A DNA stretch of 64,000 nucleotides from Pampus argenteus (Eukaryota; Chordata; Actinopteri; Scombriformes; Stromateidae), in assembly GCA_036937835.1 (NCBI GenBank), contig CM072878.1, forward strand, positions 3,086,001 through 3,150,000. Reading direction: 5' to 3'. The notes beneath the pieces were generated by a model. That model did not search any database, was not told the origin of the DNA, and worked only from the letters and a program-made list of their open reading frames with translations. Shown here in pieces: positions 12,801-22,450 of this stretch; the stretch's first letter is position 1, and each line of letters starts with the position of its first letter. The position numbers were made by a program, and so were the translations under genes.

Positions 12801-15800
12801 TGGTCAGATGAACCTACAGTTCTGCCTGTACAGTATGATATTAAGGGATCACAAATGTCACCAAGTGTTTGACTATAAAAAAAAAACCTTATACGGTATA
12901 TAAGCAACAGAATCTTGATTTTGATTCTGCCTCTCATAGCCTACCAATCAACTAAGAATGGACAATGAAATATTGGAGCTCTATAGCTATAAATGTATCA
13001 GCAACTTGCTGAAACATTCGGAACTAGCTACAGTTTCTCAGGTGAAGGGTATATATATATACACACACACAAACACACATATACATATATGTATATATAC
13101 ATATATATACATACATATATATACATATCAATCATATCAAGTCAAGAGTTTGCACATTCACACATATGGACTATGGATATTTACACATTCCAACACTAGG
13201 TCACAATATTGATATTTAAGCAACATTATTACTGGGATATTTATAAATGGTTTGTAAAGTGACACCACTGGTCTAATCATTAGACTCTAATGTGTCTAAA
13301 GTGATTAGTTGCAATAGCACATGGCACAATCATTAATTATTCATGACCCTTGTATTTCCTCTAAACGCAACAAAAACATGAGTGTGGAGAGGCATTCCCT
13401 GAAGTACCTCGAAGAACATGCCTGAGTGATCCACATCCTAAACAATTAGGAAGAAGTGAACAGTCCATCAGCCAATGGAGACCCAAATACCGCTGAGCTG
13501 ATGTGGGTGAAGGAAAATGGTTAGGAGTGAAAGGAAGAAAGAAAAGGAAGAAAAAAGAGGACAGAGGGGAAGGGGCAGTGGAAAGGGAAGGGGTGAGTGA
13601 GCGAGACAGGCAGAGGCTTGGTCCCACCTACAATAGAGAGCATGAGAGAGCCCAGAACGTCCCGCAGTGATGCCCCAGAGATAGGCGGGATCGGCGACAC
13701 CACGCCCTGGAACCAAGGCAACCCACACTGGCTATAAACTACAGCTATACACATGCACACACATATATATACATACAAGCACTCACACATGGGCCTGCTG
13801 GCACATTCACATCTCACTACTAAAAAGTGTGACATGTGACTGACTGTAATAAAACTAACATTCATCCTACTTTTACAGAGCTACTAGTTTTAGTACCACT
13901 GAATGATTCTCCAGATCCCCAACACTGATTGTTCACTGTATCTGGATTACAGTATAGGTAATGCATAATTCTAATAATCCTACACAAATTACACATCACA
14001 GCAGTTTGCATTTCATGGATGCCAGTGAACAAGCCTTGAAGCCAAGTCTGCACTCGAGGCTGTTTCAGTACCAACATAACTCAGTGTTACCATGCTCAAA
14101 GCTTCGAAGACACAGATCTCTGTCTCAGCACATCCTATAAACAGAAGTGGGTTTTGTCTTTGAACAGATGGAGGTCATTTCTTCATGAGTTACAAGCTTG
14201 TCATGTTAGTTGTTGATACATACACAGCCTATGATCCTTAGTGCTCCTGTAAACTTGCTCACAACAAACACAACAGAGCACCTGAGCTATTATACAAATT
14301 AGATTGCTTAATGGGATCATTTATTAGCCAATACTTGAGGTAGTGTGTTCACAACGTGGCTACACAGAAACAAGGGCCTCTAGTTTCACAGCAGTACATA
14401 CAAAGCTGACAGTAATCAGGCTGAAACGGTGGAGCTAATTGAATATAATGCTGTGTCACCATTTCAACTGCTGATATCATGAACCTCATCACAGTGCAAC
14501 AGAAATGTATCTTTCAAATGTCAGTTCATCACTGAAATACATCAGCTTTCAGACAAACTAATATTCGCCTTCAGCCGCTGACAGAAATCAGGGGACAAAC
14601 ACTCGCTCCAATAAAACAATGAGTCAACTGCAAATTTGTCTCCTTTTATCTTGTCAATAAATTCCACGAGCAGTCCAAAAACCAACATCTTGATCTACTA
14701 GCAAATATGGTGTGTGTATCAAAGTTTGATATATCTTCTTCCTCCGTCATTGTCCAAAAACTATTAAAAACACCTCAGTGAGCCACGCCGTTGGACTGGG
14801 TGACATACCATGAACATACACACTAGTTTATTTTGGTTCAGTCCCACATACACCATCCTGCGGCCAGAAAACCAGCAGCAGGGATTTGGATTTGCTTAAA
14901 ACTACAGTGAGCCTCTATTTTCAGAAATTACTGAGCCTTTTTTTTTTTTAGAAACGTGTTTTTAAAGAGTTATGTCTTCAGTAGGAACCAATAGACTTTG
15001 GACTAAAAGTCACAGACTTATCCTAAACTGATTCCAAAGTCTGGTCAAAGCTCAGAACCCACATTAGGACCACGTTTTTAGCAAGTACTGCCAGTTTACC
15101 GCTGTGAAATTAGAGGCCAAAATAAGATGTCAGTACAGAATTCTTTGTTGTAATGCTGTTTCATAATGTATTTTATTGGAAATGTATACTTTCATTATTA
15201 TGCCTTGAATGTCATATTTTTATATAAGATCCAAATTTTTTTTTTAATTTGAGGTATGTGGCCTTTCTGTCAATAATTAAAAATATACAGTACAGCATGT
15301 AGTGGATATTGAGAATAGGTGTCTGCAGCACTATGACACAAATAGTAGGACTCTATATTTAGTAAGGGGCAAGCAAGTTATAAAACAATAATTGCACAGA
15401 TTGGTATTTTCCAGTATCTGTACAGTATCTCTGGAGTATCTCTTATTTGGTACTGTCTTTTCTACTTATGTTTGTGCTGTGTTTCTCATTATAAAGCTCT
15501 CACAAAATATCTGACAACCATTTACTGTGATGTGGACATGATGTTATCATCTATGGCAGAACATTAAGAGATCACCTACCCATGTTTTGATGGAGGTCAG
15601 AGATTTTAGCTTCTGCAGCAGCTGCTGGCTCTAGACGGGGAGAGACATAAAAGGTGAAATTCCTGTTCTTTCCATATCTAACAAAGCAAAGAATGTGATT
15701 TTAATAATGGTCAATGTTTTAATATGACATGTGTACCAACTGTAATTCATGACAATAATTTACTGCTAATGTTTCATATTATATTTGTATGTATTTCAGG

Positions 15801-18800
15801 CAGCAGTCATTACCACATCTTGTTCACACCTGGCATCTTGGGTGATTCAATCACAACTGGACAGCTCTAAGTACGTCACTTCACACCCGGAGTTAGAATG
15901 CATCCCCACATGTCACTTCCCTCTGCTCTATATGCAAATAACATCAAATACATTGTTTCTGTTTGCAAGGTCCAAATGCGTTGTTGTCTTTAAGCAGCGG
16001 GAGGCAGCAAGGCACTTCCTGTGTGTAGTCTGCAGGAAATTCAACTTAAAATCATGTTTGCCTGTCGTTGTGGCTTCTTGTTGTTTCGCATTTTCAGTGT
16101 TTCATAACATTGTCTCAAGCAGACGCTCCGCCCTCCCCCCAAAAGTAACAAAATATGTTGTTCATGTTATTTACCTGATTTATGTTTACTCGTTTCATTT
16201 CAGCTCAGTGTGAGAGTCTCTACTGCATTTTGCTGTGCACTTGAGATCAGATCAGCCAAGACGCATGTTAATGCCAGGTGTGAACAGGGACTCTGTCTCA
16301 TCAAGATTGCAAAGATCTAATTCTTTGTAAATCTTGAGGGTCTGGAGTTCTTGCACACTGCACAAACTCACCTATAAATCACTATCAGCTGTGGGCTTCA
16401 GTGTAATTATATTTACCAGAGCAGTAGCATGTCTAATCTTCTGGACAATTCCATTGTGACCGAGGTACTGCAGAGAGAGCCAGAGAGGCAGAGCTCGCAG
16501 CTTCTCCACCGGCTGGCTGGAGGTTAAACCTGCTGCCAGAGACTAGGACAAAACACAGAGAGAGAAAAGAAAAAAGGACTACTTTTAATCTACAACTAAT
16601 CTTGATGGAATAAAAACTAATCTGTTTTTGTGCGTGCTCCATATGAGCCTACCAGTGCTGGGTCTTCATGTCTGTAGAGGGTGACAGCTGTTACAGCAGG
16701 CAGTCCCAGCCACAGACCCGGTGTCAGTGTCATACTGTCACTTCTGGTGGCTGCCTGGAAGGGAAAGAGCACAGATAGACAAGTTAAAAGAGAAAGTCAA
16801 AATAACATGGCATTAGTCTGGCTTCTATTCACTGCTGTGGAATAGCAGTTACTGAAGTAATGATATGACTACTTCAACCAAAGAATATTTCTCCTTCTCA
16901 GATTATTTTATTGTTTAAATACTTTGTCGAGCAATTCACAACAAACAGGAGAATAGGATCTATCCATCTATCCATCTATCTATCCATCCATCCATCCATC
17001 TATCTATCTATCTTTCTATCCATCCATCCATCCATCCATCCATCCATCCATCATTATTATTTATCGTGTGACCCCTTTGGAGGTCCCAAACCTTTGATTA
17101 ATGTGAGTCCTTACATGGCAAAAATATACAAAAAGATAAATGGATGAAAATATTTTAATGTGAGATTACCATGACAGCAGAGGTGGCCTGACCCAGTACC
17201 AGAGTTGCCAGGTTAACTCTGAAGAAGAAATCACAGCACGAGAGTAAGTGTTAATATTATAGTAATGGGAGCAGAGACTTCAATGACGACGCTGGACTCA
17301 TAAATAATAATTATCACAATGATTTTTTACATTTAGGGATAAAAGGTTTCCTCTCACTACCAATGTACCACATCCATTTTATGACATTGTAGTTATGACA
17401 TGAACAGATAGAAGAAGTGCAGAGATAAACTGCAACCTCTATCATATATATATATTTTAATTTACAGCTGCATATACTGTATGAGAATATCACAATTCAT
17501 TTGATGAACTAATGTTAAATATGAGGTGCATTATTTAAAACCATCTATAGTAGAGTGTAACAGAAATTACCCACCCCTCCACATGGAGCCACATGTTGTA
17601 TTGATCACACAGGTCCTTCAGACGACCAAGCTTGTCTGTATGGCCAGCCCCGGGGGTTCCTGGGAATAAAAAGTCCAAAGTCCAAATCTACTCTCATATA
17701 AAGTGTTGTAGACAGTGAAGTGTGGTGTTTGAACAGGGTGTTTATTCACCTGCGTTGGCGATCAACAGCAAAGGAAGCTTCCCAGCTTCTATGTCCTCTT
17801 TGATTAGTTTATCCAACAGGGCGACATCCTGATAGTGAATGATATGAGTCAAAATCATTTTGATTTTAACTACCTGAAAGTTATGCATGCATTTCATTTG
17901 GATTCTCCTACCATTTGGTGTTGGGATCCAAAGATGGTGTTGCACGGGACTGTGCACAAACTGGAGAGAGGCAGGCCGAGCTAACAACACGGTGACAACA
18001 GTGACATTAAAATCAGTTTCTATAATATATGCAAAACAAATGCTATGCCATGCCAGCAGCTCTGTGAGCTTGGCACAGAGTGGCTTTGAGCTAATCACCA
18101 ACAGCAGCATGCTAGCGTGATCACATTGAAATACAATACATCTTGGTGGACCAACCAACTGACAGACAAACATTACCATCGCTAGCATGGCTGTCATGTA
18201 ACACTGCCATATCATAATACAAGTGGAATGAACAAAAACTATTTATGAAGTGCCTTGACCCAGGTAAATAATCTTGGGTGCCACGCCATCTAGTGGTGAC
18301 TTAACACTCTTTCCGCACCCTGTGCAGCAGTGATGTAGTGTTGCATGTGAGTTCAATGGCACATCACAGCTGGGTGTGGTCACAAGCACAACGGACAATG
18401 CACGAACACAACAGCCGTGTTGTGATCCGGGGTTCAACAGATGTCTTTAAACACATTGTTTTCTCCAAAAACATGTTTGTTTTTTAACAGAGCAAGTCGT
18501 GTAGATTCACACTGAAGACATCAAAACTATAAAATAACACATGGAATTATTTAGATTCATCAAAGTAGACACCTTTTCACCTAAACCCTTCCCTTTTGAT
18601 ACTTGTTAAATATAAAATGTTTAAAATATTACTCAAAATGTATTGAATCTTGACCCTGAGCGATACACACCCACAGTGTAGTTTTTCAAAACTTGATGTA
18701 GGTGGGTTAACTCCTCATATTTCTACCAACAAATATGTACAAAATCACAACACTATGAGAGATAATTCCATGACATTTTGGAAGTTTACCTGGCTGCACA

Positions 18801-20446
18801 GGTGCTGTCCCAGTCCAGGCCTGCAGGAGGCGCTCTGATAGATGATTGGCTGTTTTGAGCTAAGGACTGCATAGCCCTCAGAGGCATATTCTTCATAGCG
18901 GGCATTAATGACCAGCCGACACACTTTGACAAGGCCGTCCCTGTCATCTTCATGGAAGTAGGCTGAACCGCTCTCATACCTGAATGACAGAATAAGATTC
19001 AGAATAAGAGTCTTTTTATTTAATATAATACTGAAGAAAATAATGAAGCCTAGATTTATTACAAAGACTAAAAAAAAATCTAATGAGAACATCTGGCAAA
19101 ACTAATGGAGTTCAAGCTGTAAGACATAGCTGTAAGAACAGACTGTGAAATTATTTTAATCTTATTTTATTGATTGACTCATCTTGATTGTTATTTATCA
19201 AAATAACAAAAATGGAAAACTACCTTGCTCTCAATACAAAACTTGTTTAAGCACTTGTTGTACAATGTAGAAGTGTATATGTACTGTATATCTACCACAG
19301 CAGACATACAATACATTCTATTAGAATAAACTGAAATAAACTAAAACTGATTTATCATGATGGGATATTGAACAATTATTAAATATCTGTTTGTATCATC
19401 TGTATCATCATCATCATCTGGAGCAAAACATCAGTCAAATTGTAATCACTTTGATGCAGCCTTGTGCTTGTATGTCAGAGACTTAAAAGAGGACTTTGTT
19501 TATCGGCCATGTCTACCACGGCAGTGATGGTAAGCTAATGTGCTCCTCCTGATGCTCGTAACTGCGTGATCATCATGTCACTGAGGCACTGCACGGCTGT
19601 AGCCGCAGGTTACCTGAACAGTCTGCAGAGCCAGAGTGTGGTGTCAGACAGGATCCGAGTGGTCAGCTTCCGCAGTCGCTCTCTGTCCAACACTGAGATG
19701 TAGGCTGCCAGGCTGTGACCCAGCAGCGCCATGTGACCCTGTTCACCCACATTCTGCATCCTACTGGAGACACAAAACAGCAGCTTTATCAATAATACTT
19801 TATACTAAGGGCTATTCCATCCATGCTTTACCTGTCTTCAGTAAAACTACCTCAGCTTTAGTTTTGACAGTTCTACCACCAGTGCTTCTTTCCTTCTTTC
19901 CAACAATCAGGGCATTTAAATGTTTCATACAAACAACTTCTGGAGAGAGTCCAGAATTATACACATACTGAACAGGAATGTGTTTTTATAATAAGGATAG
20001 TTCCTCATTATAAATTAATAATTAGCAATAAGTAGTTATTGTATATAATAGTGCATCAGTCAGAGGGACCAAACCCCTACATTTAATGCAATACTTAGGA
20101 TAAGTAGGATTTTACATGCAGAACCTTTACTTGTAATGTAGTAATTTTACGTTGATGTATTGGTACTTTTACTCAAGTAAACCATCAGGGTACTTCTTCC
20201 ACCATTGGTTACACAGTATTCATTAGTCAATATCTAGATTTGGATTCATCAAGTCCAAATACTATAGTTATGCTCATTCTTTCACTTATTAGTCCTACTT
20301 ACTTTTGGCTTGGCGTGTCCTCTTCCTCCTCATCTTTATGAATGAGGTCATGAACTAGGTGCAGTATAGTGGCAACATCCTGACCACTGCACAAACCACA
20401 CACACAAAACACATAAGAAAACATTAAACTTCTAGCCAGGACTGAG

Positions 20447-20512
<66 letters not shown>

Positions 20513-20936
20513 TCTTACTCTCCCTGCAGGGGTCCAGGAATGCTGGTTCTACTGAAGCGCCGTCCCTCTGTTCCTGTCTCCAGCTCTCTACATAAATGCA
20601 AACCACAAACACACAATGACCTCAGGATGCTCTGGTATGGTATACTATGTAAAGTTTCATTTATGCCCCTCTAGGTCTGAATTCACACCTAACATAGATA
20701 TACAGATTTGCTGGGTGGTTCTTCCTAGTGGAAAAGTTGTATAATTTTGAAGAGCATTACCGCTTGGTGAAAAGCGAAGGGAGAGAAGCTCAACATTACG
20801 GGAGGGAGAAGGGTTAAAGGGTCAAATATTAGAAGAATGAGGACAATAGGATGTAATCTCACCTCTGTCCATCTCCCAGGATCCTCATGGCTTCACTCAG
20901 ATTCTTGCCCACTTGAGCCAGTGTGACGTCCACCAT
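3891..20936 (-). CDS. pdxdc1: Pyridoxal-dependent decarboxylase domain-containing protein 1 (22 coding exons)
   Basis: The gene encodes the vertebrate PDXDC1 protein, a group II PLP-decarboxylase-like fold whose enzymatic activity has not been shown. The joined exons give about 772 residues (human about 788). The start ATG at 20936-20934 lies in exon 2 and opens MVDVTLAQVGKNL; no in-frame ATG was seen upstream in exon 1. Landmarks matching the human protein, in order, are IPGPLQG, NVGEQGHMALLGHSLAAYIS, LRKLTTRILSDTTLWLCR, RPGLGQHLC, LPLLLIANAG, MWLHVEG, LRALPLWLSLQYLG, VEDELNSPVV, LLENMTEVVRKGI, VGSVLNWFSP and KGRTFNL. The C-terminus is acidic and low-complexity and ends EQSGG. The segment where related decarboxylases carry the PLP lysine (NPHK) reads TPGLWLGLP, so that lysine appears absent. 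Summed exon length is 2319 nt, open throughout. The symbol is well supported; catalytic function is not. Confidence 0.95.
4739..5140 (+). other. Antisense open frame over pdxdc1 exon 22 (not a gene)
   Basis: A 133-codon plus-strand frame is open here and looks protein-like in its first half. The minus strand of the same bases is pdxdc1 exon 22 (4797-4898; GSLDTTEVTYSTKAQ), with good acceptor and donor sites and homology to human PDXDC1. The plus frame is therefore a shadow of coding DNA. Confidence 0.85.
5015..5065 (+). mobile_element. Tc1-like terminal repeat fragment
   Basis: The text TACCAGTCAAAAAGTTTGGA, followed by a short stretch ending TTCTCATTCA, matches the terminal inverted repeat of a common fish Tc1-like family. 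No partner end or transposase sequence lies next to it, so this is a solo fragment inside pdxdc1 intron 21. Confidence 0.5.
5270..5345. repeat. Degenerate GACTCA minisatellite
   Basis: About eight imperfect copies of a unit close to TGACTCAGTGAC lie in tandem within pdxdc1 intron 21. Each copy resembles an AP-1 site core (TGACTCA), but the array looks like simple tandem expansion. Confidence 0.6.
6025..6135 (+). repeat. Retroposon 3' tail (AAAGCGCT...AAATGCAGTC type)
   Basis: The stretch contains the common teleost short-retroposon 3' end: GTGAATGGGTGAATG, then AGAGTGCTTTGAGTGG, then AAAAGCGCTGAATAAATGCA. It lies in pdxdc1 intron 20. A shorter relative lies at 63185-63232. Confidence 0.55.
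7577..7711 (+). repeat. Left terminal inverted repeat of the Tc1 element
   Basis: About 135 bp, pairing with 8648-8779 on the opposite strand. It includes the block GGCCCCCTTGAACTTTGTGA and ends CATGAAGTGGA. Confidence 0.9.
7967..8659 (+). pseudogene. Tc1-like transposase, C-terminally truncated (230 aa)
   Basis: The open frame starts MKNKEHTRQVRDTVVEKFK and carries the bipartite paired-like helix-turn-helix region of Tc1 transposases: GYKKISQALNIPRSTVQ near residue 23, the GRPPKLS AT-hook-like linker near 58, and TTISRKLHKSGLYG near 100. The first catalytic aspartate is present in VLWSDETKIELFG (about residue 150), followed by HGGGSIMVW near 188. The frame runs into the right terminal repeat after ILEENLMES, so the second aspartate (normally in a DND..KHT-like motif) and the last acidic residue are missing. 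Full-length relatives are about 340 residues. It may still bind DNA but should be unable to catalyse transposition. There is no internal stop. Confidence 0.9.
8648..8779 (-). repeat. Right terminal inverted repeat of the Tc1 element
   Basis: About 132 bp, the inverted partner of 7577-7711, ending at GCCACTG next to the TA target site. The last codons of the truncated transposase lie inside it, which places the internal deletion breakpoint close to 8645. Confidence 0.9.
9477..9503 (+). repeat. (TG)n microsatellite beside the pdxdc1 exon 16 donor
   Basis: A pure TG run of 27 nt. On the transcript strand it is a CA repeat starting about 8 nt after the 5' splice site of exon 16 (GT at 9512-9511). 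Confidence 0.9.
12010..12262 (-). mobile_element. L2-like LINE 3' end
   Basis: Read on the minus strand, this is the 3' UTR end of a common teleost L2-type non-LTR element. It contains GGGTGTCACTCCCTGTACAG, the run GATTTTGGGCTATATAAATA and a TTTGATTTGATT-like tail at the low-coordinate end. The same sequence recurs at 36877-36986, 40459-40706 and 55775-55921. It lies in pdxdc1 intron 13, in the same orientation as the host gene. Confidence 0.8.
13049..13128. repeat. Imperfect AT/CA dinucleotide repeat
   Basis: Alternating TATATA, CACACA and ATATACAT runs without coding content, inside pdxdc1 intron 13. The open frames that cross it are repeat artefacts. Confidence 0.75.
13508..13606 (+). repeat. 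Polypurine tract
   Basis: About 100 nt of the plus strand are almost entirely purine (GGAAGAAAGAAAAGGAAG, then GGGGAAGGGGC and similar), with few pyrimidine interruptions. On the pdxdc1 transcript strand it is polypyrimidine. Such tracts can form triplex DNA; no coding content is seen. Confidence 0.65.
13628..13706 (-). other. Possible cryptic exon in pdxdc1 intron 13
   Basis: A GC-rich 79-nt stretch has an acceptor-like TTGGTTCCAG before it and a donor-like TTGTAG/GTGGGA after it on the minus strand. One frame reads GVVSPIPPISGASLRDVLGS without a stop. It has no counterpart that I know in human PDXDC1, and 79 nt would shift the frame between exons 13 and 14. Including it would change or truncate the protein. 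I do not recognise the peptide; it may equally be a repeat fragment. Confidence 0.2.
15821..16287. mobile_element. MITE with TGTTCACACCTGGCA terminal repeats
   Basis: The left end (TGTTCACACCTGGCATCTTG) and the right end (ATGCCAGGTGTGAACAGGG) are inverted copies. Further inside, TCTTGGGTGATTC pairs loosely with GATCAGATCAGCCAAGACGC. The element is about 467 bp and lies in pdxdc1 intron 12. A plus-strand frame of 142 codons crosses it, but its translation resembles no transposase and I do not call it a gene. Superfamily is uncertain (hAT or Harbinger-like). Confidence 0.65.
16962..17053 (+). repeat. (ATCC/ATCT)n tetranucleotide repeat
   Basis: Mixed ATCC and ATCT tetramers in tandem, in pdxdc1 intron 10. 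The translated ISIHPSIH repeat has no significance. Confidence 0.85.
20075..20209. mobile_element. hAT-type MITE fragment (TACTTTTACTTAAGTA family)
   Basis: It contains TTGGTACTTTTACTCAAGTA and ends TACTTCTTCCACCATTG, the reverse of the widespread fish MITE terminus CAGTGGTGGAAGAAGTA. It lies in pdxdc1 intron 4. Related pieces occur at 22925-23105 and 35945-36115. Confidence 0.6.
20450..20511 (+). repeat. (TG)31 microsatellite beside the pdxdc1 exon 3 donor
   Basis: A 62-nt pure TG run. On the transcript strand it is a CA repeat that starts about 8 nt after the exon 3 5' splice site (GT at 20518-20517, sequence GTAAGAGA then CA repeats). Confidence 0.92.
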
Positions 20937-20955
20937 TGTCTAAAGCGTGCGTGTA

Positions 20956-20979
20956 TGTGTGTGTGTGTGTGTGTGTGTA
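20956..20979 (+). repeat. (TG)n microsatellite in the pdxdc1 exon 2 acceptor region
   Basis: On the transcript strand a CA repeat lies about 16-40 nt before the exon 2 acceptor (CTTTAG at 20945-20940). It sits where a polypyrimidine tract would be expected. Confidence 0.85.
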
Positions 20980-21127
20980 GTGTGAGTGAGTGCTAGGAAA
21001 GAGTTAAAGAGAATATTATTATTATTATTATCATTAATATTAATAATTATCATCATTTTAAGACAGAATATTGATGAGTGTGTAAAATATAGAATTTACA
21101 CAGTATACATGACTAAACAAATTAAAG

Positions 21128-21128
<1 letters not shown>

Positions 21129-21169
<41 letters not shown>

Positions 21170-21196
21170 GTCTATCTATCTATCTATCTATCTATC
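21129..21196 (+). repeat. (TCTA)n microsatellite
   Basis: About 17 TCTA units with one TCTG variant, inside pdxdc1 intron 1. Confidence 0.92.
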
Positions 21197-21618
21197 AAAT
21201 CTAGACACATTTTGTATTCACGGCATACACACGTTGTTTCTAGAAATAATCTCTACAATGGTCTCATCAAAGCTATTCTGCATAGGTTTATACAGTATGA
21301 CTGTATTTATAAATCTATTTGTTTGCGTATGTTTTTACTCATTGCATGACTCTATGGGCCAAGACACATATTGCAATGTGAAATGCATAAAATGTTTTGC
21401 ATGAATATACATTTATACATTTATATATCTAAAGACATTATAGATGGAATCTCCCCAGAATTTAACACACATTACAGTAGCCACAAGCTAACAGAATACA
21501 ATGACCACCAATGATATAACCAAAGAGGCAGAGGGCAAAAAACTGGAATAGAACAGAAATAATATGCATGTACTGCTTTTCTAAAGCACTTATGTTTTGA
21601 AAAGTACTATATAGTTTG

Positions 21619-21621
<3 letters not shown>

Positions 21622-21653
<32 letters not shown>

Positions 21654-21660
21654 CATTATT
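21622..21660 (+). repeat. (ATT)n microsatellite
   Basis: About 13 ATT units with one ATC interruption, in pdxdc1 intron 1. Confidence 0.9.
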
Positions 21661-21805
21661 AATAGTAGTAGCAGCTACTGTGGGACCGTGTTACATTGAG
21701 CAGAAGAGGACTTAGTAAGTTACCAGCAGGTGCATTTTATTACATTAATTACACGGAGAGAGTATTTGTTACATTTGATAAAAAATATTTCCATAACGTT
21801 ATATC

Positions 21806-21833
21806 CACGTGACGTGACGTGACGTGACGTGAC
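21806..21833. promoter_or_regulatory. (GTGAC)n array of CRE-like half-sites
   Basis: The text CACGTGACGTGACGTGACGT continues for 28 nt and contains four TGACG half-sites plus one CACGTG E-box. It lies about 400 bp inside intron 1 of pdxdc1. TGACG is the CREB/ATF half-site; binding is inference only. Confidence 0.4.
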
Positions 21834-22029
21834 CCTGACAGGTGATCTGCTGCTGTCATGCTGACTGTTAAAGGACCAGCAGTCCCTCAGGAGGCACCGC
21901 AATGTCTTTCATTGGTGATATAGCGAGAGCAGCTGCTGTGTTACACCGAGAATACACGCAGCACCCCACGCAGTGAGAGCCGCTGCAGCGGCCGCACCAG
22001 GGTGCTCCCTGCCGGTCACATAGCTAGCA

Positions 22030-22154
<125 letters not shown>

Positions 22155-22195
22155 TACATATACATACATACAGACAGACACACGGCTCCGCTTAC

Positions 22196-22450
22196 CTTCA
22201 CTGCATACAACTGTCGGCCTCTCCGTTCCGCAGCAACCCTGACGTAAGGAACCGCCGCGGTGTCCTGTCAGACTGCTTCAGGAAACCGTGTTGAATTACT
22301 GGATTTGACAAATATCTGCTGCGCTGACTTGACTTCTTTCTCTGTTTCGCAGCTGACAGTTTACTTCCTGGACTGGCGTGGACGTGCGTTCCACGCTGGC
22401 AGCGTCGACGTCACGTTCTGTCGTATCTGAAGACGACGGCGGATTAGAAT
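22196..22450 (-). promoter_or_regulatory. pdxdc1: pdxdc1 non-coding exon 1 and promoter
   Basis: The stretch is GC- and CpG-rich compared with its surroundings. On the minus strand a good donor (GCAGTGAAG/GTAAGCG, exon edge at 22196) pairs with the exon 2 acceptor. No in-frame ATG lies upstream of the exon 2 start, so exon 1 should be untranslated; the only ATG seen near the donor (ATGCAGTGA) stops at once. CRE-like sites lie at 22240-22247 (TGACGTAA) and 22407-22414 (GACGTCAC). No TATA box was seen. The exact start site cannot be read from sequence. Confidence 0.65.

Larger units (their letters stand above)
3891..20939 (-). other. pdxdc1: Exon map of pdxdc1
   Basis: In transcript order (minus strand): exon 1 about 22196-22260 (non-coding); 2, 20863-20939; 3, 20519-20587; 4, 20303-20386; 5, 19614-19760; 6, 18790-18979; 7, 17912-17980; 8, 17750-17828; 9, 17575-17659; 10, 17170-17218; 11, 16653-16754; 12, 16417-16542; 13, 15580-15630; 14, 10428-10488; 15, 9899-9969; 16, 9513-9618; 17, 9188-9362; 18, 6906-7024; 19, 6674-6795; 20, 6304-6396; 21, 5861-5957; 22, 4797-4898; 23, 3891-4138 plus the 3' UTR. 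Every internal boundary has AG before the exon and GT after it on the minus strand, and phases agree across junctions. Exon 5 could instead end at 19763, because two AGs lie 3 nt apart. Confidence 0.88.

Noticed and set aside
13521..13865. 114-codon minus-strand frame with hydrophobic segments
   Set aside because: The apparent membrane-like part is the polypyrimidine tract translated. Only the 79-nt sub-block with splice-like borders was kept, as a low-confidence cryptic exon.
15785..16213. 142-codon plus-strand frame in pdxdc1
   Set aside because: It lies mostly inside a MITE with clear inverted ends, and its translation resembles no transposase or other family.
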